Assembly (NCBI GenBank): GCA_034231615.1 | Contig: CM067309.1 | Location: 23,307,965 to 23,371,964 of the forward strand | DNA: 64,000 nt | Source of the DNA: Meghimatium bilineatum | Taxonomy: Eukaryota > Mollusca > Gastropoda > Stylommatophora > Philomycidae | Direction: 5' to 3' | Shown: positions 47,601 through 62,600 of the stretch, in pieces | How positions within the stretch are numbered: position 1 is the stretch's first letter | How the letters are laid out: every line of letters starts with the position of its first letter | Program-made: the position numbers and the translations under genes | The notes under the pieces: model-generated | What the model saw: only the letters and a program-made list of their open reading frames with translations | Told to the model about the DNA's origin: nothing | Database searches by the model: none

Positions 47601-50600
47601 TTTATATAGATTGAAAAACCTGCATATAGATTTATGTTTAGTTGAACAACTGTAGTTTCAAATTTCATCTGCATATCTCAATTCCATATGTTGAATATAT
47701 GGGGATCTGAACAATGAATAAACATGCAGTAGTGTGAGTTACTCGTAGAACAAACATGCAGTAGTGTGAGTTACTCGTAGAACAAACATGTAGTAGTGTG
47801 AGTTACTTGTAAAACAAGCATTTAATAGAGTGAGGTACTTGTAGAACAAACATGTAGTAGTGCGAGTTACTCGTAGAACAAACATGCAGTAGTGTGAGTT
47901 ACTCGTAGAACAAACATGCAGTAGTGTGAGTTACTTGTAGAACAAACATGTAATAGAGTGAAGTACTTGTAGAACAAACATGTAGTAGTGTGAGTTACTC
48001 GTAAAACAAGCATGTAATAGAGTGAGATACTTGTAGAACAAACATGTAGTAGTGTGAGTTACACGTAGAACAAACATGCAGTAGTGTGAGTTACTCGTAG
48101 AACAAACATGCAGTAGTGTGAGTTACTTGTAGAACAAACATGTAATAGAGTGAAGTACTTGTAGAACAAACATGTAGAGTTATTTATGTTCTGTTGTGAT
48201 AACTAGGATAATGTACTATTGTTACTTTTTCTATGCTACTGTCCAACTGGGACCTTTTTCAGAAAAACAAATACAAATGAAATAAACACACATACTTTTG
48301 ATTTTGTACGTTTATTCCATTTGTATTTGTTTCTTGAAAAAGGTCAGTTGGATAGTAACTTAGAAAAAGTCCTTATTCCATTGTTGTTGTTTTTTGTTAT
48401 TTTCCTTTTACATTAGTTTTAATATTTGTGAATTATTAGTTAAACCAGTAACAATATACCAGTACATTATTCCTAGTTATCACTTTTTTATTTTGTTACT
48501 GTGGCACACTCCACCTTGTCAGATATCTTCTGACAGTTTGGTTATTTATATTTATGTTCTGTTGACAGATTGCGACTGAGCACAGTGAATGCTCTACAAC
48601 CAGTCAGAAAATCAGCATTCAAAACGGCCTCACAGTTGATGGAGCAGGATCTGGTGATTGATCCACTTGTTGTCCTGCGATGCGACGATCGTGTATTCAG
48701 GTCAGGACATTATGTTCGGTAACAGCTATGTTGTGAAGGCTGTTGTTATATGGCACCTGTTAAGCTGCAGCATGTGCTTTTATTGTTTTTATCCAGTTAT
48801 TATTTTATCCAGTTATTATTTTATCAAGCTTTTCTACCACTCTGCTTGTTAATAACTGGGGGAATGGAAAGAAACTAGAAGGTTATACCATTAATAGGAA
48901 TACCTTTAAATACTTATGTTGTTATATGAGCAGCAATAGAAACACTTCTTCTGTGTCTGTTCTCAACTCGTGAAGATAATCAGGATATAGTCAGAAGAAT
49001 GGAATCCATTGATCATTGTTTACAGCTTAGCTGCGATATCTGCACCTTTTGGCCTGACACATCTTACTTCAGCATGGCTTCTGGGTCACTTTGACCCTCT
49101 ATTGGATGGGGCAGCCAACTCCTTCCCATAGCCTCCTGAGTCGCCTCTTGTGACATGAATGAACGGTAAATTTCTTCATCGTTCTTAGTCAGATATCAGG
49201 TTACAGTGCCAATAGCTTCAATAAATTGTGTGATTCGCTTCAGGTCATCCATGGAACCCCTGAGGTCTTGAAGTAGTGCTGTCTCAGTAGACCATATTTT
49301 CTCCCTCTCTTCTTGGTAGAGTTTACAGGCATTAAGAATGTGTTCTGCAGTCTCTGGGCTTAGTCCACAGTTGCACAGGTCTGTCTCGCCAATCTTCAAC
49401 TTTCAGAACAAGTGACCTCAGTCTGTTGTGGTCAGTTCGTAGTCTGAAGATGATGGTTTGTTCCTTGCGTGAGATTTGATGGAAGGAGTAATTTGGTTCT
49501 GCAGTTGGGTGCATCGGCTTCCACTATTTCTTATATTCTGCTTTTATCATGGTCTTACATTCATAGTACGTATTATCATTTTCTGTGTGTTCTAGTGATC
49601 CCCTTTCCTTGCCAGGAGATCAGCCTTTTCATTTCCAGGTATGCCACAGTGACAAGGGATCTACTGCAGTAAACTCATCTGTAACATGTTGCTATATGGC
49701 TGAAATCTGAGTTCAATTGTTCCCTTGTAACAAATCTTAGTTGTAGCTCATATCAATTTTCTTATATCCATTGACAGATGCCCACCAATATTAGAAATTG
49801 TTCTACGGATATTGTCAGCGTATACGCAGGCGTGTCGTGTGTACCTCAACTCTCACGTCATGGACACAACTATCACAGAAAAAGAGAAAGATCGTCAAGA
49901 ACTAAAAATGGCACTGTTAGCTGCACAGGAGAGCGCCATTGTTCAAATCCTGCTTGAGGTCTGTTTGCCTTTGGAAAGTGAGAAGGTGAGAGGTAACAAT
50001 GTCATAACTAAATTGTATGAAGCAAGCATTTTTGTTGATCTTTCTACATTGTTGGGTGTGTAGATGTACTTGGATGGGTTCGGTGTGTAGATGTACTCGG
50101 ATGGGTTGGATGTGTAGTTGGTTGTTGGGTTTATTGATAAGCGTTTGTGTGAAAATGAGTTTATGTCTATGTATGGGTATACATGTGGTTGCTTATTGAT
50201 ATTGTACAGAGCTTACTTGTGATGGCAAAGGTACTGGGTTTGAATCCCATCACAAGGAATTGTGCATCCAAGCCGTTCAGAAAGCAATGACAAACTACTG
50301 AATGTATTTATATTGCCTTGAATATTACTACAGAAAAAAATACTGGGTTGATGGCTACATCCTGAATAGGATATGCTACAAATTATTTTTAGTTCTTCTC
50401 CTGGCAGCCCAATGTCATTCTTAAAAAAGTGTGAAGGTCTTCGGAAGTTTGACTTTGTGATCCATACAGTGAGTTAGTGTCTATAAAAATGTTTTCCCTG
50501 GCAATTGAGAGAAGGGCAGTCAATAAGGAGGTGTTCCACGGTGTCATTGTGAGGAGAGTAATGTCTTTTCATAGGCCGTTACTGGGGTCTTATACGGTTT

Positions 50601-53600
50601 AAATGGCTGTTAACTCGAGCATGTCCTGATAAGGGATTGGTGTCTCCTGCAGAGTTTATTTATGTTGTCATTGTCATTTGGTTGTGTCATTTCACCAGGC
50701 ATCTAGTGAGTTAGTGTCTGTAAAAGTTTTTTGCTGACAGTTGAGAGGGAAGGGCTATCAATAAGGATGTTTTGAGCTGTTTCATTGGGATGAGAGCACT
50801 GTCTATTCATAGGTAGCCCCAGAATCCCTAAAATTTACCCCACTATAAGATAAGTGTGAGACTTATCAAAACATGCTCACCACTGAGAGTTAGTCATCTG
50901 GGTATGAAATAAAGCTTGAGAGAAACAACCCATTTTACTCACAGGAAGTAAGAGCTAATAGTTCGTAATTCCTAGAGATAAAAACAAAGACATATAATTA
51001 TCAAAACTTCCCACTCATGGATCTCCTGCAGCATGTGTAGGTGAATTGCCAGTAGTCTCTTCCATGGGCTTCTGCATTCAGTATTCTTTTAATCGTGCTA
51101 GATCTTCAGACAGTTGCCAGGATGAAGCTCCCAGTCTTCTCCAGTTCAGAGCAGCCACCCCACAATTTTTGCCTCAGTTCAGAAGTGTAGCCATGTCTTG
51201 CCTCGCAATTCTAAAATCAAGATAGTTATGGAATGTGTGCTCTTGGTCTGTATTCCTGTTCCATGTGAACATTTTTTGTGTGTACCACCATGAACTTTCC
51301 ATGACTCTTCCATGGTCAAGCATACAGATTTAAGTTAACTATACCAGTGAATGTACATCCTTCATATGTCATGTAGCTTTGTGAAGAACAGTCAGGGTTG
51401 TATTTTCATATTACTGACACCAACGATGCAGCACAACATCATCAAGTGTCATCTCCGCAACGAAGGTTGGCTGCAGCGGTCCTGCTGGATCTTTTGTCCT
51501 TTGCCTTGGTGGTGCACTCTGCTAGAATAACCTGTCCTTGTGATGTTTCTCTCCAACTTGTATCTCTGTCTACTCTTGCTTGCCTCCCCTCAAGTAATAC
51601 TGTAAACAATAATAAGGTCTTCAATAAGGTGCCATGTCTTTCAACTCTTAGTGGACCAGGGACAAAACTAGCAAATAGGGAAAAACAACAAATAGGTTGT
51701 CACTTGGTCCACTATGAGTTAATATGTCCATAATACTTTATTTGTTTGATCTTAATTTCATATGAAGTGTTGTTAGAACCTCTTTGTTTTTATTCTTTCC
51801 ATGAAGTTCTCCCTGATCTTCTATATATATCCACATCATAAAGGCATCAATTCTGTCTTCTAGTTGCTTGTTCATTGTCCATGTTTCTGAGACATAATAT
51901 CATTAATATAGAATAGATGTAGCCTTTTATAATTTTGTTTTAGTTTGTTTAGATGTCAATATTTTCCTCATGTCATTGAAAGTAATTTAAGCTGTTCTTA
52001 TTCTTCTTGTAACTTCTGTGTTTCATATCTATCTTCATTTGTGATTATGTGTCCGAGATATTGGCAATGGTCTACTTGTTTCAGTACAACACAAGTTTTT
52101 GATTTCAGAAACAAGCTAGCAGTGAATTGTATAATCTACGGGAGATTCGTTGTCTTGTGTTTTCTTATATACATCAAGTATTTATTGCAAGTCCAAACTT
52201 AGCGAGACTAGTCCACTTCCAGGTCAGTATCGTGTGTATGTTTTTGTGTGTGATTTACTACAAATTGCTCGGATTTCCATGTCAAAATCACTTGACATCG
52301 TCTCCCCGCCATCTTAACAAAATGGCGATAAATATTCTTCTCAATGTTGCCAAAACATTCTGTCAAAAAGTTACAGATCTCGATTTTTTCATTTGGGTTT
52401 ACTGAACTGGGTGGTGGATTTCACCTTCCGAAATCAAAACATGACACAATTTCGGCAGAATGTACCACCAGAATTGTAAACACAGAGTACTAAAGGTTAA
52501 AGTGATAAAAATCAATTGCAGTATATAATAATAAAACACATAACCGTCAGGGTGTCACATTGAGACATTTCGTGTAGAAAGTTCTCCACCCATCTCTGTC
52601 CTCTATCCATCTCTACTGATGATTTTAAAAACTTCAGACCAGGTCAAGTCCTTGATATTATCCAGTCTTCTTCTCGCCACCTCATCATCTTCCACTCTTC
52701 ACCATACCGTGAACATCTTCTGTCATCGAGGAATGTCTCATCACATGCCTGTACCACCAGAGTTTACGAAGTTTCACAATTGTAACAGTGGTTCTTGTTG
52801 ACCCGCTAATACATTAATTCTGTCATACACAAACACATTGATCATATGTTCTCGATAACAGATACCCAACATGCATCTGTAGCATTTGTTTTCAAAAGAA
52901 ATATGGACAAAACCAAAGATGGATATAATTCACACAATCTATATACTACAGACCACAGTATATAGGGAGTTCTGAACAAAATCTGGCAAGTGTAGGACTG
53001 GGCACTTGTGAGACAGAGTTGAGGGCGTCTTTAACAGGCAGGTCATGGATATCACTAGCATACATGATCTTTAAATTCTGGTTGGTGAGACTGGGCAAGT
53101 ATGGGCTTGCCAAGAGAACTGTAATAGCTGTGAGACTGGGCAGGTATGGGCTTGCCAAGAGAGCTATAATAGCAGTTACCAATAACAAAATTTCATGTTT
53201 TGATTTCAGGGTATACAAATCATTTTTGTTCTTATCTCCTTAGCTTATGGATAATAAGTAATAACTAGCAAAACTGAAATCCAACAGGTGAAACCAGGAA
53301 ACAAGGTGATAATCTGCTAATTTCTGGTAACACAAAAATTGACATTACAACTAGAAGACCTTTAACAAGAACACTTTCATAGTGTAACAAATGATAAGTA
53401 AGAACAGCGATGTCCACAATCGCATGACAGAGTTAATCTTCTTAGCTTATAGTATTTACATAAAACACAAGATCGGTCACCTTTACAATTAATGCACAGA
53501 CTATCATATATGTAAAAACATACGTAAAACACAAGATCGGTCACCTTTACAATTAATGCACAGACTATCATATATGTAAAAACATACGTAAAACACAAGA

Positions 53601-56600
53601 TCGGTCACCTTTATAATTAATGCACAGACTATCATATTACAGGGTATAAAATACAAATAGTATACAAGACAGTTTCAACCTTATGATCTTTTTCAAGACA
53701 ATACAACATGAACAGTAGACAAACAGTAAAAATAATGGTACTGTCACAAAAGCTTTAGACGGCAGACATTTAACAGTAAAGACATCAATGGTAACAATGA
53801 TGTACATATACATATAAGTATTGTCATGGAGACGCACATTAAAAAAATATGGGAAATGAGAACGAAATAAAACAACTATGCTTGAAAACAACATGAACAA
53901 AAAGGTTATATAGCAAGTTTTAACTTCTTCAGAAGATATTTTTAATGGATGATATTGCAGGGTTACCCAAGTACATTGATACCTTTAGTAGTGTCCGGCG
54001 TACCGTCCATGCACATCTGTCTAGACTTCATCCCAGAGCTACTTGGGCAACCACAGAGAAGCAAACAGGTTGGTAATTATCTGTCTACTTTGGTTCATAT
54101 AATTTCTTTTGTGGTACAACTACTTGTGATAATAGGTAAAGGTAGGTCCCATGGCAGATTCCTGCTGTCTGGGATGAAGATAGCTCTTAATGTACTAAGC
54201 CATCACTATTAATGGGATGACCAGTTCCCTTCCTTAATACATCTTGCTGGAAATCTAGCAATATCATTGTTCTGCTACAAGAGAGATCCAGCTGGAGTTT
54301 GAGAACAAATGCTAATAAACAAATGGAGAAGTAAATGTGTGAGCCAAAAATATGCTGAAACATTCAGCCAACAGTGAAATAAAAGGTTATTCAAAAACTG
54401 TGATGAAATAAACAACAAACATGTCAAGAGAAGAGAAGAAATATCAGAAAGCATAGAATAGTGTGTAAGACATTACAGCATAGAAAAATTAGTAGTGAAA
54501 GGTATGGTTCCTGAAAGCAGAAGTAATGGCCGATCAAGATGATGGTGGATAAGAGATATCTCATATTGTTTTAAAATGTCCCTGGCTGTGGAAGGGTTCT
54601 GACCTATCTTTGTGAGCACCAAATATCTGTCAATGGCACTCTGCCTCTTAGTCCACACTCCAAGTTTTACCCCTCTCATGAGTGAAGGTCAATTTTAAGT
54701 ATACACTCATTGAACAGTTTTCCTTTCCTTCTATGTCATGGGTTTAAACAGACTACCCAGATCATATCTAATATTAGTTATTTATTATCCTCCCCCTAAT
54801 CATTATGTTTCACATTGACAGGAAATTATAGATAACTTTGCCAAGTGGATAGACAAATGGGCTATGTGTATCAATGCACAAAAAAACTGTCAACACCATC
54901 TTCAGCATATCCATCAAATCACAGAAAATATTAACCTCAATAAAAAGATCAGACATTGCCAAAAGATTAGATACCAATTTTTGATCCAAAACTTACATGG
55001 AAACAGTACACTGACAAGTGCCAAATGAAAGGTATATTTAACACTTTGCTCATCAGCAATCCAGAGCGTACTTATCTGCCATTACCGAGGGTGCACACAA
55101 AATTTTATACATTGACATCACCAAATCCGTATAACATCAATCTAGCGCGAGAGAGAGCCTTGAAACTTTCTGTGTCATAATGACAGTTTGCACTTTCTGA
55201 ATGAATTTGAAAGTCCTAGAGTTATTTCAAGTGCAAAATGCTACTTATCATAATGCTAGGCCTAGATTTACATTAATGTCTATAATCATACATTACCTTC
55301 AAAATCTCAGATATTTCTTGATAAAAACTCATCTATGATGTCCATATCTATATTCCAGATGTGCCACCATTTTTACACAACATAATTTCCTGGAAATGCT
55401 ATTTTTAGTCACATTATTGCAATGGGTATTCCCATTTTTCTGATCTATCATATCGCTTTCGACGATTGTCGAAATTGGTCAGCAAGTTTCTGTATCGGAA
55501 ATTCGACTATCATCGAAATTGGTCAGGAAGGGAAAAATTATAAGTAGAGCATACACAAGTTACGTAATACCAGCTTTTGAGCTTTTGGAATATGGGATAT
55601 CAGCATGGGGTAGTGAAGCCAAAAGTAACACAAGATCTCAAAGATACATCACAGCAATCTCAGAATTATAACGGGAGCTATGAAACTACGCCAATCATAG
55701 AAATATGGTTTACCGTCAGTGGAAGAGACAAATGAAAAATTATCTGCAGTATGTAAAGTTCAAATGTTTGGAGTCATCAAATGAACCAAAGACTAAGAAG
55801 ACTTACAAAAGAGTGACTTAAAAAAAAGTACCTTTCTACTCTTCAAAACGGTTCAGAGAAAACTCATACTGACTGAGCCAACAATTTTACGTCTAACTTA
55901 ATACAGATACTAAATTGTTTTTGTTGTTTTCTGTTAGATTTTTGGAATACAACTGCTGTCTCACTTGTGTACACAGTACCAACTGCCCAAGTCTATGAAC
56001 ATTGCTAAACTTGGTATTGATGTCATGTTTACTTTGCTGTCTGGTAAGTAACTGTCTTACATTTCATCATTAGAAAGTTCTTCAGTTTCACAGCAGTGTT
56101 ATTACCTTTTATTGATTGTCGTATTAGAGAGTAAAGGAAATTTCATCAGGGATGATTCGCAAGATTCAAACTAGTCTTCTTCTTGTTTGCAGTTTAGCAT
56201 ATCTACGCAGCAAGTTCGGTAATCTTGATAAATGCTGCTATATTTCAAAACTCCTCACGGCCACAATACACAAACTAGTCGAACAGTCAGTGCTGATATC
56301 ATCTTTTAGATGTTCCAAATTCTGGGGTCTTGTGTGGATTCACTGCCCAGGACATTAAACATGCAGATTGGCTTGTTTCTAGTACATCACTAGCATGCGA
56401 ATGAGAAAAAGAAGACTATCACTAGTTGGAGATGGATTGGGCTGGAGTGGGGAATGGCTGATATTTCATCATTATGTCTTTCTATAATATAAGGCAGAGA
56501 TACGTGCAGTTTTCCAGAATATTCCTTAGGTGACTGGTATCATAAGATCACATATTATTTCCAGAACATAGTGTTCGGTATGGGTCTTCTGAACTTCTCA

Positions 56601-59600
56601 TGATTCTGGACAAGCTGACCTGCCACAGTCAGATGGCATGTTTAAACAATCTGAGATGTCTCTTATCCATTGTTGTCTTGGGTGACCCTTACACCTGCTT
56701 CTAGGAACCATGCCTTCCATTACTAATTTTACCATATTGTTATATCTCATTAGTTTGAAAATAAATGTCTTAGAAAACTCTTAAATATTGGCTGGAAACA
56801 ATTCAAGTCAAACTAGCAAGTAAGACACCAGATAGAAATATGTTTCTACAATAATAAGACGGCAATGATGGACTTATATCAGGCATATACTTAAAATGAA
56901 ATAAAGCGGACTGCCGCTATAATCATTAAAATGGGTACCAGATGGCAAAAGAATAGAAAGACCAAGAGATACTTTTTACAGAACAACCATCAAAGAGGGT
57001 ATGACTATGGGATGGGTCTCAACAAAATGCAAGAATTACACACAGCCTGTGAGGTGTCTGGGCCCAATAGGGAACAAAAAGTAGTGACACTTACTTTCCA
57101 GGCATATCATAAGAGACGAAGGTTTGGGGGATGAAGTTGATCATGCTGTTGTCAGATGTGTCAGACCAAATGGTGCCAATAAGTTGTAAACCATGAGACA
57201 AGGTGTTCTGTTCTATGGTCTACATCCTGCTAATCTGCAGGAGTTTGAGACACAACTCATTTCATTCTCTGGTCTACATTCTGCTAATCTGCAGCAGTTT
57301 GAGAATGAATGCACAAGTGCCAGATCAAGAAATTTGAGATTTTCTATAAGTCCAGATTTAGGATGGGATCTTTTGAGCAGTTGCTGCTTCTTCTTCTCTG
57401 TTCATTCCTGCAAATTGCAGGATGTATCCCAGAGAATGGAATATATTGTGTTATGACATATAGCTTGGCTGCTGTAGCTGTCCCTTTCAGACACATTCCA
57501 ATTCAGCATGCCCTTTGACCTTCCATATATTGAGACAGCCAACCTCCAAACCTCCTCAATTGCTTCTTATAACATGCATGGTTAGTCACAATGTTACCAT
57601 TCTTTGCTTCCCTTTTGGACTGACAAAACAGAGAAGATAATTTCTATTTGTAACTGTAGAAATAAACATGCAAGCACCATACTATGGCTTAGGGGGTTGT
57701 CACAATCCCAACTCGCATAACTAGTTCAGGGTTCAGACACACTGGATGACTAACCATTCACATAGAACTGGCAAGGTTACTAAATGTATATAAGTGGTAA
57801 CTAATAATAGTTCAGAAGCAATGCCCAATACAGGGTATGCTTTGTTTATTGTGTTGTTATTATTACAGTGGAATCCCTCTATAATGCATATTTTTATAAC
57901 AAATTTTCCTCTTTCACATATTATTTCTCAAAAACCCAATTATATTTATTCCTTATCATTTATACTGTATATTGCAAATTTCTTTTATTACCAATACATA
58001 CATATTTTGTCGGTATGGACCACAGTTGTTATCCATCAATTATTCTATAAACTCATAACTATTCAGGGCCATAAGGCTAATCCATTAGATGCATCAAAAC
58101 ATAGAGTAAAAACCAGTATTTCTATCTTCAATGATGCGCATGAGTGAGGAAAAAATCTGGTACTGGCCAGTCCTTGTTGTTGCGTGTCCATTCTTTTATT
58201 TCTTTTTCTTCAGCATTCATTCTCAAACTATTGCTGGATCTCTCTTGTAGCAGGACAATGGTCCTACTAGATTTCCTGCAGGAGGTATGTAGTCCAGAGA
58301 ATGGAAATATGTTGTGTCGCATCTTTATTTGTGCCAATGGTCCAATACATCCATCAATCTTCTCTTGTGTCTGATTATCCATCACAATATTTCAATGGCA
58401 GAACAGTTTAGATGGTGGCGCCCATCTCCTCTTGATTTACCCGTACAGTGTTAGAATAGGATATGACTGTATTAATAATCACATTTAGTTGCATCACATC
58501 AATCTAAATGGAGAGAACTGGTTTATGCTTTTTTGTACTGTGTATGTTACTGAAAACACCACCAATCTCTTAAATGGATACCTACAGGCAAAAGAGCAAG
58601 GGGTAGACACTCAGAACAATACTTAGAGAAAGGAAAACAACCAATATTCATACTATTCAAGAACTGCACAGAATAGCTTTGAACAGACAGAATTTGAGAG
58701 ATCTGACCTCTGCGCTAACTTCAGCGCAAAAGGAATTAATGTTACTGAAAGATGATCAATATAGTTGGTGGGAAAGTAGTCTAGCTGCATTCTGTGTGCT
58801 CATGAGGTTGTGGGTTCAAAAATGGGATGCCATGTCTGGTTCACAAGTGTGGTTTGTATTTTGCAGAGGTCCCTGGAGATTTCTTTTTGAGCTATGTAGA
58901 TTTCTTCTTGAGTGATACTCTTCTCAGAAAATTTACTGTTCAATTGAGAGTGGCAGAGTAGAAATGGGGAAACGAAGGAAAATGAATTGTAGTTGTTTGT
59001 CCATCACAAATGATGATGACCATTTGCTACATTTACTTTCTGAAAATTTAGTTAGAATTATGTCCTTGACTATGAGTTCCTAGATGGTTAATAAACACTA
59101 TTCAGGCTACAAACAGTCCTTGGACAATTTGTACATGGGATGACCACTGTGGATGGTTCTTGGTCTACCTGTGTCTTTTTAGCTACTCCGATGTTGAACT
59201 GCTACATTTCTCCTCTTTTCACAAGAGGATGCGCCTTTTTTTTAACTGTAGAGTGCCATGTATCTATATTTCGTGCAAGTTCTTCCCATGTATCTTGGTC
59301 TATTTCAAAGACTTTAAATGAGGTCTTTAACGAGTCCTTGCGCTTCTTTTGGTCACCTTGAGAATGTATACCTTCTGCAAATCACCATAGAGAAGTATCT
59401 TTGACAGGTGATGATCTGGTAAATGTACCGCATGACCTTCCCAACAAATTTGTATCTGCATCAGAATAGTGTGAATGCTAGGGATACCCAATCTGTTACG
59501 GACAGTGGTATCTGAAATCTTGTCTTCCCATCTGATATTCATAACTTTTTCTGAGACAAGTTGTGTGAAAATGATTGAGCTTCTTCACATCTTATATACA

Positions 59601-62600
59601 ATGTCCATGTTTCACCAGCGTATAATAGCACTGGAAGTACCACTTCTCTGTAAACTTTCAGTTTAGTCAGTAGGTTAATGCCATTTTGAAACCCAAATTA
59701 CAATAATGTTAACCATCTATGCTTATAAATATATAGATTTCATATATGACTTTTGTTTCAGTGTTGGAAAAGAGTGAATGGGTTGCCTTCTTCAGACAAA
59801 CAGTTCCGTGTCTGCAGCCAATCTGCCAAGCTTTTCCTCCATTGTGTGATGATGCTGCAATCCTACTATCACAGCTTGGGAGAGTCTGTTACTCTCATGT
59901 TACTATGGCTGGCAATGCTTCAAAAACAAGTATGCTTACTTCTATTATGTAGCTTTGTATCAATATTTAGATGGATAACCGCAATATTTACCTCATGGCA
60001 TAATGTTGTAGTTGTGAAGTGTTTAGATATCCCAACACACAAAAATTAGTTAGTCTTCGGATCATCATCACTACAAACTGAACATGTCCATAGTTGCTCA
60101 GATCTCTCCCTGAGTGTATCCGCCATTACACTTCTGCTGACAGTACCGGTTCTATGCTGATTGACCATCATTTTTCTGCACCCTCCAAAATGTTCAATTC
60201 TAGCAACACTGCATTTCAAACCCTGAACTTTAATCCTGGACATTGAAAAGGAATCATCAACCACACTAGTCTTACTCTCGATTGCTATATCCATTAAGGA
60301 GTTCAAAACATCACCTTGATCCATTGCTCTATCGCCCTGTACCACAATTGCGCATGACACCAGGTGATCTGCTCTTTCATTCCCTCAAACATCCACATGT
60401 CCCAGTATGAAGATAAATATAACCACTTTCGGCTTCTCCTTTCTCAAAGCCTCAATCCACTGTTAATACCAGCATTTGAACACATCAAAAGACAACAGAT
60501 CAAGTAGTTTTCACACTACCAACAGACAGCCATGACACATAGATATCACAGCTATTAAAGCAAGAGGCAGATCATGTACAAGATGACCCTGTTTCCACAC
60601 CAGCTTCCCATTTTTGTTAATTACAGGTGTTTTTTTATATCACACTGCATTGACACCTAACTTACTTTCTATACCAATGTCACTGAAACAGTTTTTGGTG
60701 AGGTATTTCCTTACAAATTCCTTGTTTTTCTAGATATTTTCATTACACAGACAATTGGCCAGAAAGTCAAAATCATCTATGTTTTATCTTTTATAATTAT
60801 TATAATTTATTTTTTGGGTGGACATTCGTTTTCAAATTACCACCGGATCTTTCTTGTAGCAGGACAATGATCTACTAGATTTCCAGCAGGATGTAGTCCA
60901 TATAATGGAAATGTGTTGTCCTCATTTTATTTATCCCAATAGACAGACACATTCGACATCAGCAGTAGAATTTGTACTTATTTATTAGATTTTTATGAAT
61001 AGTAACATTTAATTATCCTAGTTAGTACCAACTGTGGCATGGCAGGGATCGTGTACTGTGTGGTTTAACTAGCACACTAAAGTAAAGTCTACCTGAGCAC
61101 TGAACTTCTAGTTAGTACCAACTGTGACGTAGGCAGGGATTCTGAATTTGTGTGATATAACTAAAGTCTACCAGCGAACTAAAGAGTACCCATGGGTCTG
61201 CATGGTGTGTAGGGACAAAATACAGAGATGTCAAATATACAAAAAGCTAGAAACACACACTTGTGAACTGAACCCAGAAACTGCAGAGAAAATCTTTCGT
61301 CTATGTTTATAATTAGATATGGCATGTCAAGACACCACTGATTTAGAGCCTGAGAAGGCTTCTGTGCTTGACATGAACTGAACCAGAGGGACTCCGTTGA
61401 TAATATGAAGTGTATCACAAAGTTCATTGAAACTATTGGTGATGCAACCCAATAACAGAATGGAAAATGAGATTTACATAGACTTATGTATATATTATGG
61501 TTTGTTTGTTTTGTGTTCGCTCCATTGTAACCAGCACAAATATCTGTGCGATTTCCGCCGGGAGAGTGATTACGTTGTGCCACAGTTATGCGCCTTGTAG
61601 GCCTAGCATATCCGATTTCGGCATGATATCTTATGGTGAATCTGGGGATATTGATTGCACGAACTGAACACTACCCAGTGATGTATGAATTAGACAAGGA
61701 AAAAGGAACTGGCTTGTGGACAGAAGCAACACTTCAGGGACTATCTCAATGTCTAAAGAACTTCAGCAGTGACATCATATCCTGGGAATTTGTGTTCTTA
61801 TGTGGCGCATAACACCTAGCAAATGTGTTTGAATTACGTAGGAAGCATCAAATATCAGAGAAAACATGCTGCCTGAAATTGCTGAACAACACACAGATGT
61901 CCAGCTATGACCACCAGGGGATTCTATAAAAGAATTTGACTTTTCAGTCATCACCTGCGATGGACATTAATGGTAGCTGCTGAGCATGCTGGAATGTTTT
62001 GTAATGAATATTGTTTAAATCCCACCAGGTGAAATTTCATAGAATCAAAAAATGTTAGTAAATAGTGAAAAAACAAATATATAAAGACAATTAAATAGCA
62101 GTTTTATGTACAAATATCAGGAGACTGCAATCAAGCTGCACTGTATAGTGCAACAATTTCCACTTTACACTTACTCAATTTTAGAATGATTGTGCAAACT
62201 ATTAACTCCAAAAATACAAGACACCACTTGAAGTTACTTTCAGTAATCATTTTTACTGACGCCACCAGATGTGGCTTAGTAGTCTCTCATAATTCAGTGC
62301 ATAAAAACAGGTTTTAGATTGCATATTTTGAGCCGAATACAGATGTGTTAGGCCAATGTCATAAATAAAATGGCCATTCCCTGGACTACATCCTGCTGGA
62401 TGTCTAGTAGGACCATTGTCCTGCTATAAGAGAGATCCAGCTGGAGTTCGAGATTGAACGCTGAAGAAGGGACAGAGCACTTATTAATTTTAGTGTACAA
62501 ACATTGATTCAGTTTTCTTTGTTTGAAAGACTTGCTTGAAATTACTTTTCTTGCTTTTATGTTTCAGGTGGTCAAGTTGATCAATGCAGAAACCTTAGTC

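Noticed and set aside
61179..61583. 134-codon minus-strand frame
   Set aside because: It begins in the CAAA-tailed retroposon and runs through unrelated intron; no motif.
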